Origin: Chloroflexota bacterium
Lineage (GTDB): Bacteria > Chloroflexota > Dehalococcoidia > UBA2979
Direction: 5' to 3'
DNA length: 43,724 nt
Assembly: GCA_009840945.1 (NCBI GenBank)
Contig: VXMU01000085.1
Location: 1 to 43,724, forward strand
Below, one piece after another: positions 32,804-43,724 of this stretch; position 1 is the first letter of the stretch, and each line of letters starts with the position of its first letter. The notes below the pieces were generated by a model. The model had not been told where the DNA came from. It ran no database searches and saw only the letters and a program-made list of their open reading frames with translations. The translations under genes were made by a program, and so were the position numbers.

Positions 32804-33682
32804 ACCGACCTGCAGATCGACGAACAGCCGCAGCTCGACCGGCCCATCCTCCTCGCGGCCTGGTCGGGGTGGAACGACGCCGGCGAGTCCGCCACGGGCG
32901 CGCTGCGGTTCATGCTGCGCCGCTGGCGCTCGAAGGCCATCGCACACATCGACCCGGAGACGTTCTACGACTTCACGCAGGCCCGCCCGCGCGTCCGCCT
33001 CGAGGAGGGCGAGCGCGTGCTTGACTGGCCCGCGAACGAGTTCTCACCGCACCAGCGCGCCGGCTCGGACCCGGACCTCGTCGTGATGCTCGGCATCGAG
33101 CCGCACCTGGCGTGGAACACCTACAGCGATGCGATCGTCGAGTTCTGCAAGACCTTTGACATCGGTCACGTGATCACCCTCGGCGCCCTGCTCGCGGAGG
33201 CGAGCCATGCCCGGCCGATCGCCGTCAGCGGCTCGTCCGAGGACCCCGACTTCCGCACCCAGCTCGGCCTGCCCGAGCCCCGGCCCGGCGGCTATGAGGG
33301 CCCCACGGGCATCGTCGGCGTGGTCAACAACCGCCTGCGGGACGAGGGCCTCAAGACTGCGTCGATGTGGGCGAACGTGCCGCACTACGTGAACGCCTCG
33401 CCCAACCCCAAGGGCGCGCTCGCGCTGCTGGAGCAGCTGAACGACTCGCTCAGCCTCGACCTCAGTCTCCACGACCTGGAGGTGTTCGCCGCGCGCTTCG
33501 ACGCCCAGGTGGGCGCCGAGATCGCGAAGAACCCCGAGATGGTGGACTACGCCCGTCGCATCGAGGAGCAACTCGACGCCGAGGCGGAGGCCGAAGGCGA
33601 GCCGCCGGCCGAGCTACCGGATGCGCAAGACATGGTCGACGAGCTCGAGCGCTTCCTCCGCCAGCAGCGCGACTCCGACTAG
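32801..33682 (+). CDS. PAC2-family protein (proteasome-assembly-chaperone-like)
   Basis: The 293-residue product matches PAC2: PILLAAWSGWNDAGESATGALRFML, then FYDFTQARPRVRL, LVVMLGIEPHLAWNTYSDAIVEF, ITLGALLAEASHARPIAVSG, YEGPTGIVGVVNN and VPHYVNASPNPKGALALLEQL. The C-terminus is an acidic coiled segment. In bacteria these PAC2/ATP-grasp-like proteins have no settled function. The GTG start lies directly after a -10 box, so the message is probably leaderless. Confidence 0.9.
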   Translation: MTDLQIDEQPQLDRPILLAAWSGWNDAGESATGALRFMLRRWRSKAIAHIDPETFYDFTQARPRVRLEEGERVLDWPANEFSPHQRAGSDPDLVVMLGIEPHLAWNTYSDAIVEFCKTFDIGHVITLGALLAEASHARPIAVSGSSEDPDFRTQLGLPEPRPGGYEGPTGIVGVVNNRLRDEGLKTASMWANVPHYVNASPNPKGALALLEQLNDSLSLDLSLHDLEVFAARFDAQVGAEIAKNPEMVDYARRIEEQLDAEAEAEGEPPAELPDAQDMVDELERFLRQQRDSD

Positions 33683-33691
33683 ACCGCGAAG

Positions 33692-33934
33692 GTGACTGCA
33701 TCCGCGGAGACACTCGACAGCCGCGTCGCCCGGATCGAGACCACGCTGGAGCACACCGCGACGAAGTCCGACATCGCCCAGCTGGAGACGAGACTGACCT
33801 CGGACCTCGCGCAGGTCGAGACGCGATTGACGCAGGCTATCGCGGAGCTGGAGCGACGGCTCATCTACTAGGCAGTGGGAACGGCGATCGCCGTCATCGG
33901 CGGCGTCTCGGCAGCTGTCCGGCTCTTCGGCTAG
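33692..33934 (+). pseudogene. coiled-coil protein with C-terminal membrane anchor, interrupted by an amber codon
   Basis: From GTG 33692, 59 residues form an amphipathic coiled coil (TLDSRVARIETTLEHTATKSDIAQLETRLTSDLAQVETRLTQAIAELERRLIY). A TAG at 33869-33871 interrupts it, and the same frame then encodes AVGTAIAVIGGVSAAVRLFG, an evident membrane helix, before another TAG at 33932. The pattern is common in small coiled-coil proteins where a Trp (TGG) starts the anchor, so TGG to TAG is a likely nonsense change. Other genes here use TAG as a normal stop, so recoding is unlikely. The truncated soluble coil might still be made. The ribosome-binding site is weak. Confidence 0.6.
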
Positions 33935-34006
33935 GACGAGGCGTCCCTCCCCAGCCTGACGCCACCGCTCGACGCCTTCCGGGATCTGGCCGCTTGTGAA
34001 GGGCGG

Positions 34007-34015
34007 TGCTATCCT
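34007..34015 (+). promoter_or_regulatory. extended -10 element of the pyr leader
   Basis: TGC-TATCCT (34007-34015) is an extended -10 motif 20 bases before the PyrR-binding hairpin. No good -35 hexamer at 17 bases is seen. It is the best candidate for the pyr operon promoter. Confidence 0.4.
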
Positions 34016-34033
34016 CCCTCCCAACAACGCAGC

Positions 34034-34070
34034 GCTCTTTAAGCCGGTCCCGTGAGGCCGGGAAGGACGC
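34034..34070 (+). promoter_or_regulatory. PyrR-binding RNA hairpin (pyr leader)
   Basis: GCTCTTTAAGCCGG, then UCCCGUGAGG, then CCGGGAAGGACGC fits the PyrR-binding consensus: a lower stem, the AA bulge, an upper CCGG/CCGG stem and a loop resembling UCCnGnGAGG. UMP-bound PyrR holds this hairpin and allows the downstream terminator to form. Confidence 0.85.
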
Positions 34071-34131
34071 AGCCCGTGACGCAAGGACTCGTACCGACGT
34101 TCTTTGCGCCTGGTGGCGTTCACGCCGATCC

Positions 34132-34158
34132 CCTCCCCAACGGCGGGAGGTTTTTTTT
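34132..34158 (+). terminator. pyr operon attenuator terminator
   Basis: CCTCCC (34132-34137) and GGGAGG (34145-34150) pair around a 7-base loop and are followed by eight Ts. It is a textbook intrinsic terminator 62 bases after the PyrR-binding hairpin and 49 bases before pyrR, so it must act as an attenuator. It is the only terminator with a T-run noticed in the window. Confidence 0.88.
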
Positions 34159-34206
34159 GCCCATGACCACACGCGCCCGCACGCGCTGCGAGGGGGCCCG
34201 GCCGTG

Positions 34207-34779
34207 ATGGAGCACTCCGCCGGCGACGCCGTCGGCACCGCCCCCGGCCCCGTCCTCGACGCAGCCGGCATCCGCCGCACCATGCAGCGCCTCGCGCACG
34301 AGATCGTCGAGCGCAACGGCGGCGTCGAGCACCTGGTGCTCGTCGGGGTGCAGCGCCGCGGCGTCACGCTCGCCACGCGCCTCGCGGGCTTCATCGAGGA
34401 GTTCGAGGGCGCGCGCGTGCCCGTCGGGCGCCTCGACGTGACCCTGCATCGCGACGACCTCGCGTCGCGCGGCCTGCGCAGCTCCCCGCAACCCAGCGAC
34501 CTCCCCGACATCGAGGACCAGCACCTGGTGCTCGTCGACGACGTGCTCTTCACGGGCCGCACCGTGCGAGCCGCGCTCGACTCGCTCAACGACTTCGGCC
34601 GGCCGCACCTCGTGCGGCTCGCGGTGCTCATCGACCGCGGCCACCGCGAGCTGCCGATCCGCGCCGACATTGTCGGGAAGAACATCCCGACGATGCGGAC
34701 TGACCAGGTGCAGGTGCTCCTCGAGGAGGACGACGGCCGCGACGCCGTCGTCGTCATCCCGGGAGGTGATCGCGCATGA
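34207..34779 (+). CDS. pyrR: PyrR, pyr operon regulator / uracil phosphoribosyltransferase
   Basis: The 190-residue product is a type I phosphoribosyltransferase: [46 protein letters not shown], then the PRPP loop [21 protein letters not shown] and a C-terminal [25 protein letters not shown]. It binds the leader RNA when UMP is plentiful and stops transcription at the attenuator just upstream. Start ATG 34207 follows GAGGGG; GTG 34204 is equally possible. The next gene overlaps by ATGA. Confidence 0.95.
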   Translation: MEHSAGDAVGTAPGPVLDAAGIRRTMQRLAHEIVERNGGVEHLVLVGVQRRGVTLATRLAGFIEEFEGARVPVGRLDVTLHRDDLASRGLRSSPQPSDLPDIEDQHLVLVDDVLFTGRTVRAALDSLNDFGRPHLVRLAVLIDRGHRELPIRADIVGKNIPTMRTDQVQVLLEEDDGRDAVVVIPGGDRA

Positions 34780-35870
34780 CCACCGAGACCACCGGCACCC
34801 GACAGGCCGGCGTGAGCGACGCCGCCGAGGCGGCCACGAGCGCGGCCAACGTGCAGGCCGCGCCGGGCGCAGCCCCGTCGTCGTGGGAGCACAGCCACGT
34901 GCTCGACCTCGACGACTTCACGACCGACGAGATCCTGACGGTCCTGGACCTCACCGACCGCATGCAGGAGGTGCTGGAGCGCCGCATCGCGCGCGTCCCG
35001 GCGCTGCGAGGACACACCGTCGTCAACCTCTTCTACGAGCCCTCGACGCGCACGCGCGCCTCGTTCGAGCTGGCGGGCAAGGTGCTGGGCGCGGACGTGA
35101 TCAGCCTCAGCGTCGCCACCTCGGCGGTGCAGAAGGGCGAGTCGCTCATCGACACCGTGCGCACGCTGCGCGCGATGGGCGCGGACAGCATCATCATCCG
35201 CCACGCCTCGTCGGGCGCGCCCTACCTGGCCGCGAGGCACACGAACGCCTCGATCGTGAACGCCGGCGACGGCGCGCACGCGCACCCGACGCAGGCGCTA
35301 CTCGACCTCTACACGATGCGCTCGCACTTCGGCGACCTGACCGGCAAGCGTGTCGCGATGATCGGCGACATCTCGCACTCGCGCGTCGCGCGCTCCGACC
35401 TGTGGGGCCTCACGGCCCTCGGCGCCGACGTGGTCGTGTGCGGCCCGCCGACGCTGCTGCCGATCGGGCTCGACGCGAGCCAGCGCCCCGACCACGCGCA
35501 GCAGGCGCTCCCGCCCGTGCAGATCGAGACCGACATCGACCGCGCCATCGAGGGCGCGCACGTCGTGATGGCGCTGCGGCTGCAGAGCGAGCGCCAGCAG
35601 GGCGGCCTGCTGCCCTCGCTGCACGAGTACGCGCTCCACTACCAGGTGACGGCGGAGCGTTTGGCGCGCGCCCAACCCGACCACCTGCTCATGCACCCCG
35701 GCCCGAAGAACGAGGGCGTCGAGATCGCCCGCGACGTCGCGGCCGGCCAGCACTCGATCATCGAGCAGCAGGTCACCAACGGCGTTGCCGTGCGGATGGC
35801 GCTGCTCTCGCTGCTCGCGCTGGGAGCCGACGGCACGGGAGCCGCGACCGGCGAGGGGGGTGCATCGTGA
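34776..35870 (+). CDS. pyrB: aspartate carbamoyltransferase catalytic subunit
   Basis: The 364-residue product catalyses carbamoyl phosphate plus aspartate to carbamoyl-aspartate. Motifs: [19 protein letters not shown] (carbamoyl-phosphate loop), [16 protein letters not shown] (Ser/Lys loop), [31 protein letters not shown], and [11 protein letters not shown]. It has an extra N-terminal stretch of about 38 Ala/Thr-rich residues before the conserved core, and no pyrI gene is nearby. It overlaps pyrR and pyrC by 4 bases each. Confidence 0.96.
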   Translation: MTTETTGTRQAGVSDAAEAATSAANVQAAPGAAPSSWEHSHVLDLDDFTTDEILTVLDLTDRMQEVLERRIARVPALRGHTVVNLFYEPSTRTRASFELAGKVLGADVISLSVATSAVQKGESLIDTVRTLRAMGADSIIIRHASSGAPYLAARHTNASIVNAGDGAHAHPTQALLDLYTMRSHFGDLTGKRVAMIGDISHSRVARSDLWGLTALGADVVVCGPPTLLPIGLDASQRPDHAQQALPPVQIETDIDRAIEGAHVVMALRLQSERQQGGLLPSLHEYALHYQVTAERLARAQPDHLLMHPGPKNEGVEIARDVAAGQHSIIEQQVTNGVAVRMALLSLLALGADGTGAATGEGGAS

Positions 35871-37240
35871 CGACCCTCGCGATCCACAACGGGCGCGTCA
35901 TCGACCCCGCGCTCGGCCGCGACGGCGTCGCCGACGTGGTCATCGTCGACGGCCGCGTGGCGCGCGTCGGGCCTGGCGAGGGCGACGCCGTCGTCGAGGC
36001 GGACCGCATCGACGCCACCGGCCTCGTCGTGGCCCCGGGGTTCGTCGATCTGCACGTGCACCTCCGCGAGCCGGGGTTCGAGTACAAGGAGACGATCGCG
36101 ACCGGCACCGCGGCGGCGGCGCGCGGCGGCTTCACCACCATCTGCGCGATGCCGAACACCGACCCACCGCTCGACCGCCGCTCGGCCGTGGAGTCCGTGC
36201 TGCGCGAGGCGGAGAGCTCCGGGCGCGTCCGCGTGCTACCCCTCGGCTGCATCACCAGCGGCCGCGCCGGCGCGGAGCTGGCGCCCGCCGGCGAACTCGC
36301 ACAGGCAGGCGTCGTCGGGCTCACCGACGACGGCGACGCCGTGGCGGATGCCCGGCTCATGCGCCACGCGCTGGAGTACGCGACGCGCTTCGGCCTGCCG
36401 ATCGCCCAGCACTGCGAGGACCCCGCGCTGGTCTTCGAGGGCCACATGCACGAAGGCTGGGTCGCGGCGCGCCTCGGGCTGCGCGGCCGCCCGTCCAGCG
36501 CCGAGGAGACCCTCGTCGCGCGCGACATCGCGCTGGCGGAGCTGGCAAACGCGCACCTGCACATCCAGCACGTCTCGACCGCCGGCTCGGTCGCGCTCAT
36601 CCGCGCGGCGCGCGAGCGCGGCGCGCACGTCACCGCCGAGGTGACGCCCCACCACCTCACGCTCACGCACGAGGAGGTCGCGTTCGCGCCGGGCGCGGAC
36701 GGCGCATCGAACGGCGACGGCTCTGCCTACCGCGAGATCGCGTACCACACCAGCGCGAAGGTGAACCCCCCGCTGCGCGAGCAGCACGACGTCGACGCGT
36801 GCGTCGAGGCGCTCCGCGACGGGGTCATCGAGGCCATCGCCACCGACCACGCGCCGCACGCGGTGTCCGACAAGGAGATCGAGTTCGACCTCGCGGACGC
36901 CGGCATCAGCGGGCTGGAGACGGCGTTCGGCGCGACCATGAGCCTGGTGCACGAGGGCCGCATCTCGCTGCCGATGCTGGTCGAGCGGCTCACCTCGGGC
37001 CCCGTCGGGGCGTGGCGGCTCGACCAGCGGCCGGGGCTCGAGGGTCTCGGGACGCTCTCGCCGGGCGCGCTCGGCGACGTGGTGCTCCTCGACCCGGACG
37101 CCGAGTGGATCGTGGACCCGGATGAGTTCGCATCGATGGGTAAGAACACCCCGCTCGCCGGCCGCACCCTCCGCGGTCAGGTCGCAGCGACGGTGTGCGA
37201 GGGCCGCGTAGTACACGCGCAGGCGGGTGTGGCCATATGA
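35867..37240 (+). CDS. pyrC: dihydroorotase (class I)
   Basis: The 457-residue product cyclises carbamoyl-aspartate to dihydroorotate. Motifs: GFVDLHVHLREPGFEYKE (metal site), GGFTTICAMPNTDPPLD, PIAQHCED, HLHIQHVSTAGS, EVTPHHLTLTHEE, and IATDHAPHAVSDKEIEF. GTG 35867 overlaps the pyrB stop (GTGA), and its own TGA overlaps the next ATG (ATGA at 37237-37240). Confidence 0.96.
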   Translation: MTTLAIHNGRVIDPALGRDGVADVVIVDGRVARVGPGEGDAVVEADRIDATGLVVAPGFVDLHVHLREPGFEYKETIATGTAAAARGGFTTICAMPNTDPPLDRRSAVESVLREAESSGRVRVLPLGCITSGRAGAELAPAGELAQAGVVGLTDDGDAVADARLMRHALEYATRFGLPIAQHCEDPALVFEGHMHEGWVAARLGLRGRPSSAEETLVARDIALAELANAHLHIQHVSTAGSVALIRAARERGAHVTAEVTPHHLTLTHEEVAFAPGADGASNGDGSAYREIAYHTSAKVNPPLREQHDVDACVEALRDGVIEAIATDHAPHAVSDKEIEFDLADAGISGLETAFGATMSLVHEGRISLPMLVERLTSGPVGAWRLDQRPGLEGLGTLSPGALGDVVLLDPDAEWIVDPDEFASMGKNTPLAGRTLRGQVAATVCEGRVVHAQAGVAI

Positions 37241-37992
37241 CCGCCCGCTACGATCGCCCCGTCCGCGAGCTGCTCCAGACAGCGCTCGCCGACCTGTCCG
37301 ATCCGTTCACCTCTGACGACATGGTCCGATGGTTCGCGAGCCGCTACGACAAGGTAAGGCCCGGCACAGTCCGCCGACACCTCGCGTTTGCATCTGTGAA
37401 CGTCCCGATGGGGACAGCGGACAGACATTGGCGGGAAGAAGATCGCACCGTCTACCGGCTCAGTCCGGGGCAGTTCACGCGTTACCGGCCCGAGATCCAC
37501 GGGGTGTTCGAGAACGGCCTGCCGTCCGGTCTGGCCGAGGAGACCGAGGACGACGACCTCGGCGGTGCTGACAACAGCGAGGACGCAGCGTTCGCGCTCG
37601 AACTCCACCTCGAGGAGTTCATGGAGGCGAACTGGGCGTCGATCGACTTCGGCCGCCCGCTCCGCATCTGGACCGATGAGGACGGCGAACGGGGACGCCA
37701 GTACGGCACCGACGTCGGCATCATCGACTTCCTGTGCGAGGACGAAGCGACCGAGGAGATGGTCGTCGTGGAGCTCAAGCGCGGGAAGTCATCCGACCGG
37801 GTCATCGGCCAGGCACTCCGCTACATGGGATGGGTTCGCGAGCACCTTTCGAACGGACGCGGCGTGAAGGGCATCATCATCACCCACGAGTACGACGACC
37901 GCGTGCGCTACGCCGTGGCCGAACTGCCGAACGTCGAAGCATGGACGTACAGCGTGAGCTTCGAGCTCGACACCAGGGCGTTCGCGTCATGA
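37237..37992 (+). CDS. NucS-like PD-(D/E)XK nuclease with N-terminal winged helix, inside the pyr operon
   Basis: The 251-residue product has an N-terminal winged-helix-like segment (VRELLQTALADLSDPFTSDDMVRWFASRYDKVRPGTVRRHLAFASVN, then HWREEDRTVYRLSPGQF). A C-terminal nuclease fold carries GTDVGIIDFLCEDEATEEMVVVELKRGKSSDRVIGQALRYMGWV. The D-x(n)-ELKRG pattern gives the catalytic Asp, Glu and Lys, and GQ-LRYMGW is typical of NucS/DUF91-type endonucleases. It overlaps pyrC and carA by 4 bases each, so it is translated with them, although pyrimidine synthesis needs no nuclease. It may be a restriction or repair protein hitch-hiking in the operon, or a link between DNA damage and nucleotide supply; both are inference. 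Confidence 0.82.
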   Translation: MTARYDRPVRELLQTALADLSDPFTSDDMVRWFASRYDKVRPGTVRRHLAFASVNVPMGTADRHWREEDRTVYRLSPGQFTRYRPEIHGVFENGLPSGLAEETEDDDLGGADNSEDAAFALELHLEEFMEANWASIDFGRPLRIWTDEDGERGRQYGTDVGIIDFLCEDEATEEMVVVELKRGKSSDRVIGQALRYMGWVREHLSNGRGVKGIIITHEYDDRVRYAVAELPNVEAWTYSVSFELDTRAFAS

Positions 37993-39104
37993 CCACTCCC
38001 CCGCGTGCGCGGCTGGTGCTGGCCGACGGCCGCGTCTTCGAGGGCGAGGGCCACGGCGCCGACGTGCGCGCGACCGGCGAGGTCGTCTTCAACACCTCGA
38101 TGACCGGCTACCAGGAGGCGCTCACCGACCCCTCCTACGGCGGCCAGATCCTGACCATGACCTACCCCATCCAGGGCAACTACGGCGTCAACGACACCGA
38201 CGACGAGAGCGCGCGGCTCCAGGTGCGCGGCTTCGTCGTGCGCGAGCTGACCGACCTGCCCTCGCGGTGGCGCAGCACGCAGACGCTCGGCCAGTACCTG
38301 GAGGCGGCGGGCGTGCCGTGCATCGCGGGCATCGACACGCGCGCGCTCACGCGCCACCTGCGCTCGCACGGCGTGGTGATGGGCACCATCACACGCGACG
38401 AGTCCGCGTCCGAGGCGCTCGCGCGGCTGCGCAGCGAGCCCGCATACGGCACCGAGGATTATGTCGCTGAGGTCTCGACCGACTCGATCTACACGTTCAA
38501 CCACGAAGCCGCGGTGGTCGTGCCGGAGAACGCGCCGCACATCGTCGTGCTCGACCTCGGGGTGAAGCGCAACATCATGCGCCACCTGCGCCGCCGCGGG
38601 TGCCGCGTCACCGCCGTGCCGCACGACACCGGCGCCGAGGACATCCTGTCGCTCGGGCCGGACGGCGTGCTGCTCTCACCGGGACCGGGCGACCCGATGC
38701 TCCTCGACCACGTCGTGCAGTCGGCGCGCGGGCTGGCGGGGCGGACGCCGCTGATGGGGATCTGCCTGGGGCACCAGGTGCTGGGGCGGCTGTTCGGTGC
38801 GGAGACCTTCAAGCTCAAGTTCGGGCACCGCGGCGCGAACCACCCGGTGCGCGACGAAGTGACCGGGCGCGTTTACATTACGTCACAGAATCACGGCTAC
38901 GCGGTCGACCCGGACGGGCTCGACTCCGCGGTGGAGGTGGCGCAGGTGCACCTCAACGACGGGACCGTCGAGGGTATGCAGCACCGTGAGCTACCATTGT
39001 TCACCATCCAGTATCACTCCGAGGCCTCACCGGGCCCGCACGACACGGAGTTCCTCTTCGACCGATTCCTCGATAGCGTGCGCAACAAGGATGCGAGCTC
39101 ATGA
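37989..39104 (+). CDS. carA: carbamoyl-phosphate synthase small (glutaminase) subunit
   Basis: The 371-residue product hydrolyses glutamine and channels ammonia to CarB. The N-terminal CPSase domain has VFNTSMTGYQEALTDPSYGGQILTMTYP. The class I amidotransferase domain has LLSPGPGDP, the nucleophile Cys in LMGICLGHQVLG and the His-Glu pair in QYHSEASPGPHDTEFLFDRF. ATG 37989 overlaps the nuclease stop (ATGA); its stop overlaps the next start. Confidence 0.96.
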   Translation: MTTPPRARLVLADGRVFEGEGHGADVRATGEVVFNTSMTGYQEALTDPSYGGQILTMTYPIQGNYGVNDTDDESARLQVRGFVVRELTDLPSRWRSTQTLGQYLEAAGVPCIAGIDTRALTRHLRSHGVVMGTITRDESASEALARLRSEPAYGTEDYVAEVSTDSIYTFNHEAAVVVPENAPHIVVLDLGVKRNIMRHLRRRGCRVTAVPHDTGAEDILSLGPDGVLLSPGPGDPMLLDHVVQSARGLAGRTPLMGICLGHQVLGRLFGAETFKLKFGHRGANHPVRDEVTGRVYITSQNHGYAVDPDGLDSAVEVAQVHLNDGTVEGMQHRELPLFTIQYHSEASPGPHDTEFLFDRFLDSVRNKDASS

Positions 39105-39559
39105 CCCCAGCGGTGCGCCGCGCGACTTCCGAAGACGCCGGCCAGATCTCAGACATCATCTCCGAAGTGCTGGGCGAGGGCGTCCCGGTCGCCCTCGACG
39201 GCCCCATGACCGCCGATGAGGTGGTCGCCTGGCAGGAGCGCATGGGCGACCGCGGCGCGATCTTCGCCGCCGACGACGAGACCCGTGTCGTCGGCTTCGG
39301 CATCATCGACCCGCTCGAGGACAGCCCGGACGAGTGCTTCTACGGCGCGTGGGTGCGCGTCGACGAGCGCCGCAAGGGGTATGCGACGCTGCTCGCCGAG
39401 CAGGCGCTGGCGTTCGCGCGCGAGGTCGGCTACCGCAACATCCGCGGACAGCTTCCCGAGGGGAACGAGCCGGCGCTGTCCTACCTCTCCGCCATCGGCG
39501 GGATGGTCCCGTTCACGAATCCCGGCGCTCACTTCGAGCTGCCGCTGGAGCAGGAGTAA
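39101..39559 (+). CDS. GNAT-family N-acetyltransferase
   Basis: The 152-residue product has a GNAT fold: VRRATSEDAGQISDIISEVL at the start, FGIIDPLEDSPDECFYGAWVRVDERRKGYATLLAEQALAFAREVGYRNIRGQLPEGNEPALSYLSAIGGM. The acetyl-CoA loop is RRKGYAT. Target unknown. It starts on the ATGA overlap with carA and lies 3 bases before the next gene, so it is made with the pyr enzymes and could acetylate a pathway protein; that is inference. Confidence 0.85.
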   Translation: MTPAVRRATSEDAGQISDIISEVLGEGVPVALDGPMTADEVVAWQERMGDRGAIFAADDETRVVGFGIIDPLEDSPDECFYGAWVRVDERRKGYATLLAEQALAFAREVGYRNIRGQLPEGNEPALSYLSAIGGMVPFTNPGAHFELPLEQE

Positions 39560-39562
39560 CCA

Positions 39563-40333
39563 GTGACCACTGACACGAGCGAAACCGCCGCGGCAGACGC
39601 AGCGAAGGAATACGCGCAGCGACGCGAGGCCGACTGGGCCAGCTTCACCTCCGCCACGGGCTCCCCCGGCGACTACTGGGAGGCCTGGGGCGAGGAGTCC
39701 TACGGCTGGCGACCCGAGATCAGCTTCTTCCAGCCCGTGGGGCTGGACTACGCCGAGCTCATCGAGCAGATCGAGCCGCTCCGTGCGGCCCTCGACGGTC
39801 TGCCCGGGGTGGACCTGCCGCCGCCGGAGTTCCTGCACATGAAGTTCCTGCAGCTCGGCTTCCTGCGCGCCGTCGACATCTACTGGTCGCAGGTCGAGAC
39901 GTTCTACGTGAACGCCGCGCCGCGCGTGCACCGCGTGGAGCCGTTCTCGCTGCACGTCGCCGGCGTCTCGGCGCGCGAGGAGGCCGTCTACCTCGGGGTG
40001 GACGACGGCTACATTCTGCGCGAGGTGCGCCGCCAGATCGGCATCGGCGTGCCGAAGGCTCAGCAGGTCTTCAAGGAGAAGGGCATCAAGACGGGCCCCG
40101 AGGACGACTTCGTGCCCGAGATCCCCATCGCCTACCTCGTCGACGGCGGCGACCGCGCGGCCATCATCGACGCGGTCATGCCGTACCTCCACGCGGACTT
40201 CGGCAGCTACCCCGTCAGCCACATCAAGATGGGCCGCATCGCGCCGGACCCCGAGGTGCACTACCCGAACATCGACGTCGTGGCGGAGATCAACCTGCTC
40301 GGCAAGGACTACCGAAAGGGCTATCACAACTGA
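39563..40333 (+). CDS. protein of unknown function (possibly degenerate 2H-phosphoesterase-like)
   Basis: The 256-residue soluble protein has no signal or membrane segment. Two symmetric motifs, [14 protein letters not shown] (about residue 90) and [13 protein letters not shown] (about 213), recall the paired H-x-T/S motifs of 2H phosphoesterases/2'-5' RNA ligases, but with Lys in place of Thr/Ser. A Trp/Tyr-rich N-terminus precedes them. It lies between the acetyltransferase and carB in the pyr operon, 3 bases after the former. The family guess is weak. The GTG start is preceded by AGGAG. Confidence 0.6.
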   Translation: MTTDTSETAAADAAKEYAQRREADWASFTSATGSPGDYWEAWGEESYGWRPEISFFQPVGLDYAELIEQIEPLRAALDGLPGVDLPPPEFLHMKFLQLGFLRAVDIYWSQVETFYVNAAPRVHRVEPFSLHVAGVSAREEAVYLGVDDGYILREVRRQIGIGVPKAQQVFKEKGIKTGPEDDFVPEIPIAYLVDGGDRAAIIDAVMPYLHADFGSYPVSHIKMGRIAPDPEVHYPNIDVVAEINLLGKDYRKGYHN

Positions 40334-40380
40334 GCCAGCCCGGCCCAGCGCGTCCAGCCCCCACAGCGACGCCCGACACC

Positions 40381-43665
<3,285 letters not shown>

Positions 43666-43687
43666 GCACGCAACCCCGGAAGGAACC

Positions 43688-43724
43688 ATGCAGTCCACAT
43701 CGACCGCGGCGCCCCTCCCCGACC
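43688..43724 (+). CDS. next pyr operon gene, first 12 codons only
   Basis: ATG 43688 is preceded by GGAAGGA at good spacing and lies 22 bases after the carB stop. It encodes MQSTSTAAPLPD before the window ends. By position it may be pyrK/pyrD or another pyrimidine gene; the visible residues do not decide. Confidence 0.5.
   Translation, partial: MQSTSTAAPLPD

Noticed and set aside
33869-33871. Genetic recoding of TAG as an amino acid
   Set aside because: Several intact genes in the window (for example PAC2, MMPL and the Ig-like cassette gene) end at TAG in the expected place, so TAG is a normal stop.
34006-34206. An N-terminal extension of PyrR over the leader
   Set aside because: This segment forms the PyrR-binding hairpin and the T-run terminator, and the PyrR family starts near ATG 34207.

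Overview
The window is 43.7 kb of high-GC bacterial chromosome. Twin-arginine and lipobox secretion signals, a one-protein sensor kinase/response regulator with an OmpR-type output, PyrR-controlled pyrimidine genes, and GTG/TTG starts with short or absent leaders suggest a Gram-positive-like or monoderm lineage. My best guess is Chloroflexota (Dehalococcoidia-like), with Actinomycetota as the alternative. No rRNA or tRNA gene was recognised, so the taxonomy is inference.

Layout. (1) 1-2121, minus strand: secreted proteins of unknown function, with two small duplications. (2) 2314-5183, plus: a GAF-PAS-histidine kinase-receiver-wHTH fusion regulator and a lipoprotein. (3) 5245-7125, minus: an orphan Tat/lipobox peptide-type ABC substrate-binding protein. 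(4) 7126-18126: an accessory, defence-island-like region. It holds small membrane proteins, an RDD-SHOCT protein, a HicA/HicB toxin-antitoxin pair whose toxin start codon lies in a hairpin, a KAP-family P-loop NTPase, a decayed Fic gene with a palindromic operator, a two-gene cassette (beta-sandwich protein plus PaREP1/HEPN-like protein), a truncated methyltransferase, a second copy of the Fic tail, and a PHP-SMC-like ATPase. (5) 18682-23314: surface-glycan genes, namely a GT32-type glycosyltransferase, an unusual GT25 / P-loop sulfotransferase-like / GH16 fusion, and a convergent NodU/TobZ-type carbamoyltransferase. (6) 23315-24495: decayed, gene-poor DNA with one small ORF. (7) 24496-27760, minus: a lipoprotein with Gly/Glu/Ser-rich linkers followed by an OmpR-type response regulator and its sensor kinase. 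(8) 28027-33934: a MarR regulator convergent with an MMPL exporter, then a cupin, a two-domain MaoC-type dehydratase, a PAC2 protein and a small coiled-coil/membrane-anchor gene interrupted by an amber codon. (9) 34000-43724, plus: a pyrimidine operon preceded by a PyrR attenuator: pyrR-pyrB-pyrC-[NucS-like nuclease]-carA-[GNAT]-[unknown]-carB-[next gene, cut by the window end].

The pyr genes encode the first three steps of UMP synthesis and their RNA-level control. Most are joined by 4-bp ATGA/GTGA overlaps, and a wHTH + PD-(D/E)XK nuclease gene is knitted in by the same overlaps. The strongest leads for something new are the beta-sandwich/HEPN-like pair bracketed by duplicated Fic tails, the HicA start-codon hairpin, the GT25-sulfotransferase-GH16 fusion, and the nuclease inside the pyr operon.
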